Counted from the first letter of the stretch, positions 1 through 6,088 are shown. The stretch is 7,898 nt of DNA from Nitrospira sp. (GCA_024998705.1 JACOEF010000844.1:1-7898); one strand, 5' to 3'. Notes: a model not told the origin generated them from the sequence alone. Made by a program: numbers and translations.

Positions 1-843
1 CGACGGGCTTACACCACAGATCAGAAGCCTTTCCGATATGTTTATTACAACGCACTTCTAGATCTCGATGCACCGTTTTTGCTGGTATTGTCAGCTTGCG
101 GACCAAACGACCCTGAAGAGGACGAGAAGATTAGGACCATCGCACGCGAGATCGATCGTTACTTTTCCTTACTTCAGCTTCAGAGCGCATATGACAGCAA
201 CGAGTTCGCGGATTCGCTTGTTCCAATCTCAGAAGCTATTCGGGGGAAGGGATTAGCGGCTATTAGACCCGCATTTGACGCTCAATTGACGGCAGTGATT
301 GCCGCCCGCAGGAATGTGAAGGACGCTGAACCTCTAAGTTACGCTGCGTTCAAACAGACGGGCATTAATCTGAATACACGATTTAAACGCTATTTCTTTG
401 CGAGGATCGATGAGTTCCTTGCTGAAAACATGAACCTGAATCCAAAGCATCCTATCGCCGATCTAGTGACTAAGACTGGAGCAAAAGCGGGCTTTCATGT
501 TGAGCATATTCTGTCATGGAACGAAGAAAACAAATCTCTCTTTAACGGCGAGGAGGAACGCTTCGAACAGGAGCGTAACAGGCTTGGTGGAATTCTTCTT
601 CTTAAGGGCAAGGATAACATCTCCAGCAATAATGAACCCTACCGGGACAAATTAAAGTCATATGCTAATACCCTCTACTGGAACGAGACACTACGTTCTG
701 ACAGTTACAAATCGAAATTAGACATGGCTGCACTCAAAAACCACTATGGTCTTGACTTAGAGCCGTTGGACAGTTTCGGTCCGGATGATTTGGAGGCCCG
801 ACATAAGTTGCTTTTTAAGCTGGTTGGAATCATCTGGAATTGA
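1..843 (+). CDS. GmrSD-like / DUF262-DUF1524 endonuclease, C-terminal part (5' truncated by window)
   Basis: The reading frame is open from base 1 to the TGA at 841-843 (280 residues), so this is the C-terminal part of a larger protein. An internal TTG at 79 is not a credible start. Residues about 166-225 of the fragment carry the His-Me-finger (HNH-like) pattern of DUF1524: FHVEHILSWNEEN, then ERNRLGGILLL, then a DNISSNNEPYRDKLKSY stretch. The family pattern is an EHI-x-P-like His motif, an RN-x-LGNL-like segment, then an N-rich segment and a K-x-x-Y tail. In full-length relatives (GmrSD, BrxU-like and other DUF262 proteins) an N-terminal ParB/Srx-like NTPase domain precedes this nuclease. 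They act in the cytoplasm, often as type IV restriction of modified phage DNA. Here the usual Pro after EHIL is Ser. The N-terminal domain is out of view, so subtype and target are unknown. Family assignment is from remembered motifs. Confidence 0.8.
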   Translation, partial: RRAYTTDQKPFRYVYYNALLDLDAPFLLVLSACGPNDPEEDEKIRTIAREIDRYFSLLQLQSAYDSNEFADSLVPISEAIRGKGLAAIRPAFDAQLTAVIAARRNVKDAEPLSYAAFKQTGINLNTRFKRYFFARIDEFLAENMNLNPKHPIADLVTKTGAKAGFHVEHILSWNEENKSLFNGEEERFEQERNRLGGILLLKGKDNISSNNEPYRDKLKSYANTLYWNETLRSDSYKSKLDMAALKNHYGLDLEPLDSFGPDDLEARHKLLFKLVGIIWN

Positions 844-956
844 GTCTTTGGAGCGGCTCGCTGTCGAGTAAATGCTTGCAAACCCTTAGTGAAGTCTAAA
901 AAGGCGTGTAGTACTCTCCTCAAAATCTGTGAAATAGAGAAAGATTGTCCTAGCTG

Positions 957-974
957 TGAAATGTTCGCATTTCA
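957..974 (+). promoter_or_regulatory. Short hairpin with TTCG loop in the leader of the GNAT-like gene
   Basis: TGAAATG, loop TTCG, then CATTTCA form a perfect 7-base-pair inverted repeat. It ends 19 bases before the ATG at 994 and 9 bases before the GAGGG ribosome site at 984-988. It may be an RNA hairpin in the 5' leader or a palindromic protein-binding site. It has no T run, so it is not a standard terminator for the upstream gene. The repeat is seen directly; the role is inferred. Confidence 0.4.
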
Positions 975-993
975 TGTCGGTAAGAGGGAATAA

Positions 994-1695
994 ATGATCA
1001 ATTCGGCTTTGGCGAAATTTGTTAAAAGTGCGCCTGCATCTGACAAGGTCAAAACATGCCCGATTAGGGTGCGACGAATAACCGATGCAGATTTGAGGTG
1101 GTGGGATAAATATGCCAAGCCGATGATTGAGATAATTGAACCCACTCGTCCTGACGCGACCTGGGATTGGTGGATTATTACTGCTTTGGACGCAGCTTTC
1201 GCTTATTCACTACGTCAACAACCTGAGTGCTTCTCGATAGTTACCGATGTCCCAACTTCCGGTAAAAAACCACGTGAGGTGATCTGCGGTCTAATACAAT
1301 TAGTCGGCCGATACGAGTACCTACTAGACCACTCTCTGAGTTCGGTCTACATTTGGTACTTGAGTACAACTCCCGTTGAAACACTTCAGGCGTTTTTCGG
1401 AAGCAAACCTCTTCCTAAACTCTTGGGTCAAATTCTCCTTGATGTAGGCGTTACTCGTTCTTTTCAGTTAGGCTGGGATGGTAGAACCGGCCTGTACGCT
1501 GATGACGGAGGGAATGAAGAACTGCTAGACTTTTATACCAACTCCCTAAGGTGTGGAATGACCGCACTTGCTAAGACTTATCCACTTCCATCAGTTCTTC
1601 GCAGTCGATTAAGACCCAATAATGGCCGATATTGTTATTTCACCGAAGCAGCTGCAGAGAATTTTTACAAGAAATTGACACCTTACAGAACCTAG
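994..1695 (+). CDS. GNAT-like N-acetyltransferase domain protein
   Basis: A 233-residue protein. The ATG at 994 is preceded by a good ribosome site (GAGGG, 5-base spacing). The C-terminal half reads like a GNAT fold: a hydrophobic strand ending in a turn (SVYIWYLSTTP, about 117-127), a helix with a degenerate CoA-loop-like segment (KLLGQILLD, 142-150), a strand (GWDGRTGLYAD, 160-170) and a helix with aromatic residues (ELLDFYTNSLRCGM, 176-189). The GRTGLYA and FYxxxxxCGM pieces are typical of GNATs, but the pyrophosphate loop lacks the full Q/R-x-x-G-x-G/A consensus. The N-terminal third is rich in tryptophan (WW at 36-37, WDWW at 57-60) and is not recognised. No signal peptide or membrane segment is seen, so it is probably cytoplasmic. 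It is followed after 15 bases by the 1711 gene, so the two are probably one transcript. The substrate is unknown; a toxin-type GNAT is possible but unproven. Confidence 0.6.
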   Translation: MINSALAKFVKSAPASDKVKTCPIRVRRITDADLRWWDKYAKPMIEIIEPTRPDATWDWWIITALDAAFAYSLRQQPECFSIVTDVPTSGKKPREVICGLIQLVGRYEYLLDHSLSSVYIWYLSTTPVETLQAFFGSKPLPKLLGQILLDVGVTRSFQLGWDGRTGLYADDGGNEELLDFYTNSLRCGMTALAKTYPLPSVLRSRLRPNNGRYCYFTEAAAENFYKKLTPYRT

Positions 1696-1710
1696 AGGTA
1701 GCATTAAGCT

Positions 1711-2232
1711 ATGCCAACCCCGATGCATGTCTATGCTGATATTGCGAAGCGATACGGCAGGATCGATCCAAACGATCAATCGGCTGTCCGCAATTTCTTT
1801 CGGCAGACCCTACCCAGAAAATCCGAGTCCATCAAAGAAGAAATTTTCAAGGAATTATTGGCTCGTGATGGAGAAGCCGTTCCAACTGAGTCGACGGTTC
1901 TTAAGGTTACGCATGTAGCTCCTATTCTCCGATCTCAAATGACGGGTCGCCATGTGATAGCAGTCGAAAACGATTTGGGCGTCCTCAAGAAAAATTCAAA
2001 GACCTCATCTGTAGGTAGTCGTAGAAGGCTGGTTGGGAGATCATCAATCAAAGGAGCCTTTAAGAAATTGAAAGGTTCCGTCATAATGAAATCTGCTGAC
2101 GGCACCTGGTACAAGATTACAGAATATAAGGGAAGCACCAATTCTAAAACTGGTCTAAGACCCTTAACTCCAGAAGTCGATATCGGGGCGGTTTTCAAAA
2201 ACGCGACGCTTTTCAAGTCTTCTTCCCAGTAG
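1711..2232 (+). CDS. Unrecognised basic protein, probable operon partner of the GNAT-like gene
   Basis: A 173-residue protein of unknown family. Its likely ribosome site AGAGGT (1694-1699) overlaps the TAG stop of the GNAT-like gene (1693-1695), which suggests translational coupling; the 11-base spacing to ATG 1711 is long. Three parts are visible. Residues about 5-53 are mixed-charge and probably helical (YADIAKRYGR, SIKEEIFKELL). Residues about 92-122 form a Lys/Arg/Ser-rich segment that could bind nucleic acid (SRRRLVGRSS, FKKLKGS). The C-terminal segment, about 122-165, looks strand-rich (VIMKSADGTWYKITEY). No signal peptide, membrane helix or catalytic motif is seen. It could be an antitoxin, an adaptor or a target-binding subunit for the acetyltransferase, but nothing in the sequence decides this. 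Confidence 0.6.
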   Translation: MPTPMHVYADIAKRYGRIDPNDQSAVRNFFRQTLPRKSESIKEEIFKELLARDGEAVPTESTVLKVTHVAPILRSQMTGRHVIAVENDLGVLKKNSKTSSVGSRRRLVGRSSIKGAFKKLKGSVIMKSADGTWYKITEYKGSTNSKTGLRPLTPEVDIGAVFKNATLFKSSSQ

Positions 2233-2408
2233 AACGTTACCAATCTTTAGCGGACGCCTACCTGTGAAAGGTACATCGTTCGCATGGGCAGAAGCATAGA
2301 GGGTCTGCTTCTTCGAGAATCTCGATCCCTTCATCAGTGGCTTACTCAGGAAAAAAGGTATTAGAGTATTGCTCCAACACAGACCTGGCATAGTTCACGT
2401 CTGCCCTT

Positions 2409-2723
2409 ATGTACAAGAATGCGACTAGGCTTCAGCAACACGGCAAGCGAGTAGCTGCACTTTTCCCGAAAACAGAACACCCCATTCAGGGTCGGCCAAA
2501 GAAAAAGGCCAAGTCAAATGCCAAAGCTTCCCCTCCATTTTCGAAGGCAATAACGAAGCGACTGCGGGGTGAGGCTCGGAAAGTGAATCCTACCATCAAA
2601 GTGGTTTTTGTTAGCCCCAATACTTGGCGACTGCAATCAAAGGATCGTACCCTTCATGTCAAGACACTTAAGACTGGGTTGCATGTGCTTAAAAATTGGA
2701 ATCGCAACAGTTCCATCTTTTAG
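2409..2723 (+). CDS. Small basic hypothetical protein
   Basis: A 104-residue ORF. The in-frame stop at 2391-2393 makes ATG 2409 the first usable ATG, but no Shine-Dalgarno-like sequence lies in front of it. The N-terminal 60 residues are rich in Lys and Arg and look disordered (GRPKKKAKSN at 28-37). Residues about 60-97 look like a folded beta segment (TIKVVFVSPNTWRLQ, then RTLHVKTLKTGLHVLKNW), which is the best argument that the frame is real. It follows the 1711 gene on the same strand after 176 bases and converges with the metalloprotease gene. The family is not recognised. It may be a remnant, since a different plus-strand frame is open from about 2300 into its first codons. Confidence 0.4.
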   Translation: MYKNATRLQQHGKRVAALFPKTEHPIQGRPKKKAKSNAKASPPFSKAITKRLRGEARKVNPTIKVVFVSPNTWRLQSKDRTLHVKTLKTGLHVLKNWNRNSSIF

Positions 2724-2732
2724 TATTTAGTA
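2719..2732 (+). repeat. Tandem TTTAGTA pair (left copy)
   Basis: Two adjacent perfect copies of TTTAGTA (2719-2725 and 2726-2732) overlap the stop codon of the 2409 ORF. The same heptamer occurs twice more at 2876-2892, so the pairs bracket the intergenic stretch between the two convergent genes. Confidence 0.5.
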
Positions 2733-2875
2733 GAGATTTCACACCACAACAGATCTGAATACAGCTTTCCTTACCGTCCGATCATCGCGGAGTCTGTTTT
2801 TATTCGTCCGGCGAAAATTGGTCGGAAGGCTGATGCTTAGCCCACCGAGTTTTTGTGCCCTCTCGTATGCAACCC

Positions 2876-2898
2876 TTTAGTAGCGTTTAGTATCGTTT
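2876..2898 (+). repeat. Tandem decamer AGTAKCGTTT with TTTAGTA copies (right copy)
   Basis: AGTAGCGTTT (2879-2888) is followed directly by AGTATCGTTT (2889-2898), nine of ten bases identical. The unit contains TTTAGTA at 2876-2882 and 2886-2892. The repeat abuts the stop codon of the minus-strand metalloprotease gene. Role unknown. No convincing T-tailed terminator hairpin is visible in 2724-2898. Confidence 0.5.
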
Positions 2899-4038
2899 TC
2901 ATCGATGATAACTAACCTGAATCCTGTACCTGGAATCTAACCGCTCGACGACCAATACTTCTATGTTTGTTGTACCCTCTACGATGGCCTTGGAGTCATT
3001 TGGTTGAAAGCAGGCTTCATACAAATAACCGAGTTCTGCACTTTGGCTCACCCTCTTGGGCAAAATATGCAGCGGAGAGTGTCCTGTAGGAACACTTGAA
3101 TCAACGGTGTAAATAAGGACACCTTCTGGCCGATGCTCATTACTCTTCCCGGTCCTGGTCTGGGACAATTCAATACACAGCACTTTAGACGGAGAATGCA
3201 TATCATCTATCGGCAATATCACCATAGAAAGACCTTCCCGACATTGTATCGGGCTCAATGTTGTCGGCCAGTCTGTCGTAGTGGTCCAAAGGTAAGAGAT
3301 TCTCGTTGGATCGAACCATCCATTCTTATATCGATGCCAACCCAAATAACATTCACAATGAAAGATATCTGACATCAGGTCCCAGCAACCCGCTTTCGAT
3401 GTGTTGACACTTTCACCATAAGGATATAGGTCTGGCAATCCAATTAAGTGACTAACCTCGTGGACAAGGTTCACATAATTATTGCGATAACTAACTTTTC
3501 CGAAGGTAACAGCCAATCGTATCTCGCCACTCGGTGATAGAGCGCCCTGTCCCTTAGGCGCGTTAAACGCGGGCGAGTCCAAGAATGATGCGCCATATGG
3601 AGCGACGATGAAAACAAAGTCGTATTCCGAGAAGTCAATCTCCCTCGAGAACAACTGTGAAGCGTCAGCTACATACTGCCTGTGCGAGTTAAAATCGTGA
3701 CAGTCATATGTCAATGAGGCATTCGGTATCTTCCTCCACCCCAAATCATCACGCACGGTAACTGCCAATTCGAATTTTCCATAACTCTGATCTTTAAAGA
3801 GCTGCTGCGCTAATCCATTTCCCAGCAAATGATTTGCGGTATCAGCAGCCGACACTGACCCTGCTGGCGCATCCGGAAATTCAACAAAAATCATCACCGA
3901 TCGTCTGGTACCTATAGGACGGGCATAAAGCTCATAATCGGTGCAGCCTTCTGAACAGTAAATATTGAATCTTTTAAGTTCAGGTATTTCGCTTGGGAGG
4001 TCTACTGATTGCCCTGGGTTTTTATCGTCATCGATCAT
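2899..4038 (-). CDS. M6-type (immune inhibitor A-like) zinc metalloprotease, no signal peptide
   Basis: A 379-residue protein. Residues 193-203 read HEVSHLIGLPD, the HExxHxxGxxD zinc site (His193, His197, Asp203 as ligands, Glu194 as catalytic base). GCWDLMS at 217-223 and LGWHRYKNGWF at 232-242 match the met-turn-side and 'LGW' segments of M6 peptidases. DQSYGKFELAV at 83-93 matches the conserved segment ahead of the active site. M6 enzymes are normally secreted with signal and pro-regions. Here the protein starts with an acidic MIDDDKNP stretch and has no signal peptide or lipobox, so it would act inside the cell or be exported another way. Residues about 245-379 form a beta-rich C-terminal part with no recognised domain. 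The start is supported by GGGAG 7 bases upstream. It stands alone, convergent with the plus-strand genes. The family call is from motifs; the substrate is unknown. Confidence 0.85.
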   Translation of the reverse strand: MIDDDKNPGQSVDLPSEIPELKRFNIYCSEGCTDYELYARPIGTRRSVMIFVEFPDAPAGSVSAADTANHLLGNGLAQQLFKDQSYGKFELAVTVRDDLGWRKIPNASLTYDCHDFNSHRQYVADASQLFSREIDFSEYDFVFIVAPYGASFLDSPAFNAPKGQGALSPSGEIRLAVTFGKVSYRNNYVNLVHEVSHLIGLPDLYPYGESVNTSKAGCWDLMSDIFHCECYLGWHRYKNGWFDPTRISYLWTTTTDWPTTLSPIQCREGLSMVILPIDDMHSPSKVLCIELSQTRTGKSNEHRPEGVLIYTVDSSVPTGHSPLHILPKRVSQSAELGYLYEACFQPNDSKAIVEGTTNIEVLVVERLDSRYRIQVSYHR

Positions 4039-4344
4039 ACGTATACTCCCATTCCCAAGGTGTAAGGGTTAAAGCGTTATTTAGACCAGATCTGTATTAA
4101 GAATCGCAATGATCACGGTCGATAGCAGGAAGCCGATTTGTTATCGAAATAGAAGCTAGGACACGCCTTCCTCGTGGGAAGTTCGGTGAGCGAGCAGCTG
4201 TCCAGAATTGACGAACTTTCGCAAGCGCTTCAAAGCAAAGCGTGGTCAAACTCCGCCTGCGGCAATTTACCATTGCTCCCAAAAGAAGACGCAACCGGCC
4301 CTGCCCCCATTCTCAAGGGGACAGGGCGGCGATCGCTCAAGGGG
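4039..4344. other. 306-base gene-free stretch between metalloprotease start and DUF2188 stop
   Basis: This holds the upstream region of the minus-strand metalloprotease gene (ribosome site GGGAG at 4046-4050) and, at its right end, the terminator of the Cas2-like/DUF2188 unit. The palindromes CAGATCTG (4087-4094) and AAGCGCTT (4223-4230) are present without a clear role. Open frames here (for example minus 4097-4294, plus 4174-4626) have no ribosome site or family signature, and I treat them as spurious. Composition changes from A+T-richer on the left to G+C-richer on the right. Confidence 0.6.
4298..4327 (-). terminator. Hairpin terminator after the DUF2188 gene
   Basis: In the minus-strand RNA, GCCCUGUCCCC pairs with GGGGGCAGGGC across an 8-base loop: eleven pairs, one of them G-U. 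It starts 17 bases after the TAA stop of the DUF2188 gene. Downstream is a pyrimidine-rich, interrupted T tract rather than a clean U run, so termination may be imperfect. Confidence 0.6.
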
Positions 4345-4587
4345 TTAGTGCCTACGGTCTCTCGGCGGGCTCGGATCGTTGCCCGGCGCCACGGTGTCGG
4401 AATCCCGCCACTGTCCGTTCCGGCCCTGAATGCGAACCTCCCCGCCGCCGAGATTGCTGACGGTTTCTTTGGCCTGACGTTCAGCCTCTCTCTGAGAGTC
4501 ATGGACACTGCTGGCTCTTTCCGCGCCCGGTTTCTTCACAGCCCATCCGTCATCGTGTTTGACGACATACCGTTCATTCTTCGCCAT
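4345..4587 (-). CDS. DUF2188 domain-containing protein
   Basis: An 80-residue protein that fits the whole length of the DUF2188 family. It opens with a YVVKHDDGWAVKKPGAERASS stretch (7-27), then an HDSQREAERQAKE helix (29-41), then GGEVRIQGRNGQW (48-60), RDSDT (61-65) and a DPSPPRD tail (71-77). The family is a small cytoplasmic alpha/beta fold with no known reaction, common in proteobacteria. A strong ribosome site (AGAGGAGG) precedes the ATG at 4587. The Cas2-like gene ends 26 bases upstream on the same strand, so the two are very likely co-transcribed. A hairpin terminator follows the stop. The family is recognised with high confidence; the function is not known. Confidence 0.9.
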   Translation of the reverse strand: MAKNERYVVKHDDGWAVKKPGAERASSVHDSQREAERQAKETVSNLGGGEVRIQGRNGQWRDSDTVAPGNDPSPPRDRRH

Positions 4588-4613
4588 GGAATCCTCCTCT
4601 GGGTTTCAATGAG

Positions 4614-4889
4614 TTATGCTATCTGATGCACATGCGTGTTGATCCAGTCCCATGCATCCTGCGGCAACCAGCCCGCCGATTCACTGGTCACGCCGATGAC
4701 AAGCAGGCGATCGTTCTGGTCAATGTGCTGACGCACCTTGACCGCAATCTGATTTGCGGTTAGAGAGCTATCAAGCAGCCAGGTCGATTCGAGATAGTGC
4801 CACCAGGTTCCGCACAGTTTGATGGCGTCGTGCACGGCCGCATAGTCCTGGCCGGGCCTCTTCAGATCGTAAGTGACGAGATGCACCAT
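4614..4889 (-). CDS. Solo Cas2-like ('SinR family') protein
   Basis: A 91-residue protein that begins MVHLVTYDL. This is the first beta strand of the Cas2/VapD-like ferredoxin fold, with Asp8 at the position of the Cas2 catalytic or metal-binding Asp. It continues with RPGQDYAAVHDAIKLCG (11-27), HYLESTWLLD (31-40) and QNDRLLVIGV (58-67), the pattern of the proteins databases call 'SinR family' (not the Bacillus repressor SinR). No CRISPR repeats or other cas genes are in the window. I chose ATG 4889 because AAGGAGG lies 7 bases upstream and family members start at this strand. An in-frame GTG at 4937 would add 16 residues unlike the family. It is the first gene of a unit with DUF2188, behind a promoter that shares an operator with xre. 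Nuclease activity is possible but not shown. Confidence 0.85.
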   Translation of the reverse strand: MVHLVTYDLKRPGQDYAAVHDAIKLCGTWWHYLESTWLLDSSLTANQIAVKVRQHIDQNDRLLVIGVTSESAGWLPQDAWDWINTHVHQIA

Positions 4890-4896
4890 GTCACAG

Positions 4897-4903
4897 CCTC
4901 CTT
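4897..4903 (-). promoter_or_regulatory. Ribosome binding site deciding the start of the Cas2-like gene
   Basis: AAGGAGG on the minus strand lies 7 bases before ATG 4889. It outranks the upstream in-frame GTG at 4937, which has only a GAGGA-like site at short spacing. Confidence 0.75.
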
Positions 4904-4956
4904 GATAGTTGTTGTACTGTAGCGGCTCGGACGCCACGCAATCCTCGTATATGCGG

Positions 4957-4996
4957 ATACGCTTATCAGCGTACTATGGACCGCCGCAAAATGCAA
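4957..4996 (-). promoter_or_regulatory. Promoter and operator of the Cas2-like/DUF2188 unit
   Basis: On the minus strand a TTGCAT hexamer (4996-4991) is followed 17 bases later by TACGCT (4973-4968), a weak -35/-10 pair. TACGCT is the left half of a palindrome whose right half is AGCGTA: six perfect base pairs with a 4-base centre (4958-4973), and a seventh pair mismatched. The same arrangement lies in front of xre. The distance from the -10-like box to ATG 4889 implies a leader of about 70 bases. Sequence and spacing are seen; promoter and repressor binding are inferred. Confidence 0.6.
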
Positions 4997-5029
4997 GGCT
5001 TTCATGCGAGCCTTAATGCGGATTTGCTG

Positions 5030-5752
5030 CTAGTCCCAGAGGAGTTTGGTGGAAGGGAGGTTCGACAGGAATTTGAGTTGAAAAAGGCGCACCTGAGCCG
5101 CGTCTCGGGAAACCCCGAAAGTTCGGACGGTTTTTGCAATAAGCGCTTGGCCATGGGCGGTGTGCTCTGTGACCGTGCCGTACACCGCATGTTCACGAAC
5201 ATAGTCGCCGATAAGGCGTTTAAGCGGGGTGGCGGGCATCAGAAGCGCGCCGCAGGCATAGCCAGCCTGCCATTCCATCCAGTCGGTTTTCTTCGCTCCG
5301 GTAATCGTTTCCCTCTTGCAGGCTGCGGGAGCATGGCTTTGCGTCTGGGATTTGAAAAGGTTGCCCTGCATAGCCTGCATCTGCCAGAGATACGCGTGAA
5401 GACAGACGTGACCGAATTCATGCGTCAGGGTCGTCCGGAGGCGATTCTCGTAGCGCGGGTCTTCTGATAAATAGCGGGCGATCTTCACACGAGGTCTCCG
5501 CCCCGTCAGAAACTCCGTGACGCCCTCGACATCCTCTCCGTAAGCGAAGAGATTCGCATAGAGGTCAAGATCGTCAACATGCTCCTCGATGAGCTTTGTC
5601 AGATCATCCGTCGAGATGGGATAGCAAAGGTCGCCGTGAAGGCGGCGCATGAAGCTGGAGATCACCTGCTCGCATTCAGCGTCCAATTCCTCTTCAGTAT
5701 AGTGAGGACGCATTCCGAAACGGCCCGTTGTATCCCTGACATGCGTGACCAT
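5030..5752 (-). CDS. ImmA/IrrE-type (COG2856) zinc metallo-endopeptidase
   Basis: A 240-residue protein. HEFGH at 111-115 is the HExxH zinc site (His111, Glu112, His115). The third ligand is probably Glu160 in WMEWQAGYACGALLMP (158-173), the classic 'E-x-QA-x-x-x-A-x-x-LLMP' segment of the family. FGVS at 212-215 followed by the VRLFQL segment matches the C-terminal VS-x-x-x-x-x-RL motif. About 45 residues separate HEFGH from the third ligand, an insertion that includes Cys145. No signal or membrane segment is seen, so it should be cytoplasmic. Family members cleave a partner XRE repressor (ImmA/ImmR of ICEBs1, IrrE/DdrO of Deinococcus). Its ATG follows the xre stop directly (TAG then ATG with no gap), so translation is coupled and the partner is almost certainly the XRE protein. 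Induction signal unknown. Confidence 0.9.
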   Translation of the reverse strand: MVTHVRDTTGRFGMRPHYTEEELDAECEQVISSFMRRLHGDLCYPISTDDLTKLIEEHVDDLDLYANLFAYGEDVEGVTEFLTGRRPRVKIARYLSEDPRYENRLRTTLTHEFGHVCLHAYLWQMQAMQGNLFKSQTQSHAPAACKRETITGAKKTDWMEWQAGYACGALLMPATPLKRLIGDYVREHAVYGTVTEHTAHGQALIAKTVRTFGVSRDAAQVRLFQLKFLSNLPSTKLLWD

Positions 5753-6088
5753 CTACTTGGATTTCCCCCTGCCGGTGAGGCTGCGTCGGAAAGCTACCAT
5801 GGATTCACCGAACTGTTTCTGGTCAACGTGCAAACGGCGGAGGTCTTCAGGAACGCGACCGGCCAGGAAATGCAAATAGGCCTTGTCGATCTTGAGAATA
5901 GCTGCGAACTGTCCAATCAAGGGCGAAACGGGCACCCGGCGATCGTGTTCGATGTCATTAAGGTATTGAGCCGAAATGGGCCCCTCCCCCTCCTCACGTT
6001 TGATTTTCGCGGCCAATTCCTTCTGGCTCATTTTTAGCTGCTTGCGCGCATCAGCGACGGTCTGACCAAATGTATTGCTTGCTGTCAT
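5753..6088 (-). CDS. XRE-family helix-turn-helix transcriptional repressor
   Basis: A 111-residue protein. Residues about 7-68 form a Cro/CI-type helix-turn-helix domain: FGQTVADARKQLKMSQKELA, with SQKELAAKI as the second helix, then PISAQYLNDIEHDRR as the recognition helix and turn (37-51), and a VPVSPLIGQFAAIL helix. The C-terminal 40 residues are charged and end in RSLTGRGKSK; they may hold the dimerisation part or the cleavage site for the adjacent protease. The ATG at 6088 has an AAAGG ribosome site 6 bases upstream. It is the first gene of the xre-immA pair. A palindrome overlaps its own -10-like box and recurs before the Cas2-like gene, which suggests autorepression and control of that unit. 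The family is certain; the targets are inferred from the shared site. Confidence 0.92.
   Translation of the reverse strand: MTASNTFGQTVADARKQLKMSQKELAAKIKREEGEGPISAQYLNDIEHDRRVPVSPLIGQFAAILKIDKAYLHFLAGRVPEDLRRLHVDQKQFGESMVAFRRSLTGRGKSK

Noticed and set aside
1935..2391. Two minus-strand frames (102 and 75 residues) opposite and downstream of the 1711 gene
   Set aside because: No ribosome sites and no recognisable features; the plus-strand gene with coupled start is the better reading.
2300..2423. Open plus-strand frame just before and overlapping the 2409 ORF, ending in HRPGIVHVCPYVQECD
   Set aside because: It lacks a start codon after the stop at 2297-2299 and is only about 40 codons long; it might be a decayed gene, but nothing confirms it.
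2750..4094. CAGATCTG palindromes at 2750-2757 and 4087-4094 on either side of the metalloprotease gene
   Set aside because: Eight-base palindromes with unlike flanks; too short to claim as element ends or att sites.
4174..4626. 150-residue plus-strand frame opposite the DUF2188 gene
   Set aside because: It is the antisense shadow of a well-recognised DUF2188 gene, has no ribosome site, and its translation has no family signature.
4976..5467. 163-residue plus-strand frame opposite the ImmA-like gene
   Set aside because: The minus strand carries intact zinc-protease motifs over the same bases; the plus frame is a by-product of G+C-rich codons.
5579..6037. 152-residue plus-strand frame opposite xre and the start of the protease gene
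   Set aside because: It overlaps two recognised genes antisense and lacks its own start signals.
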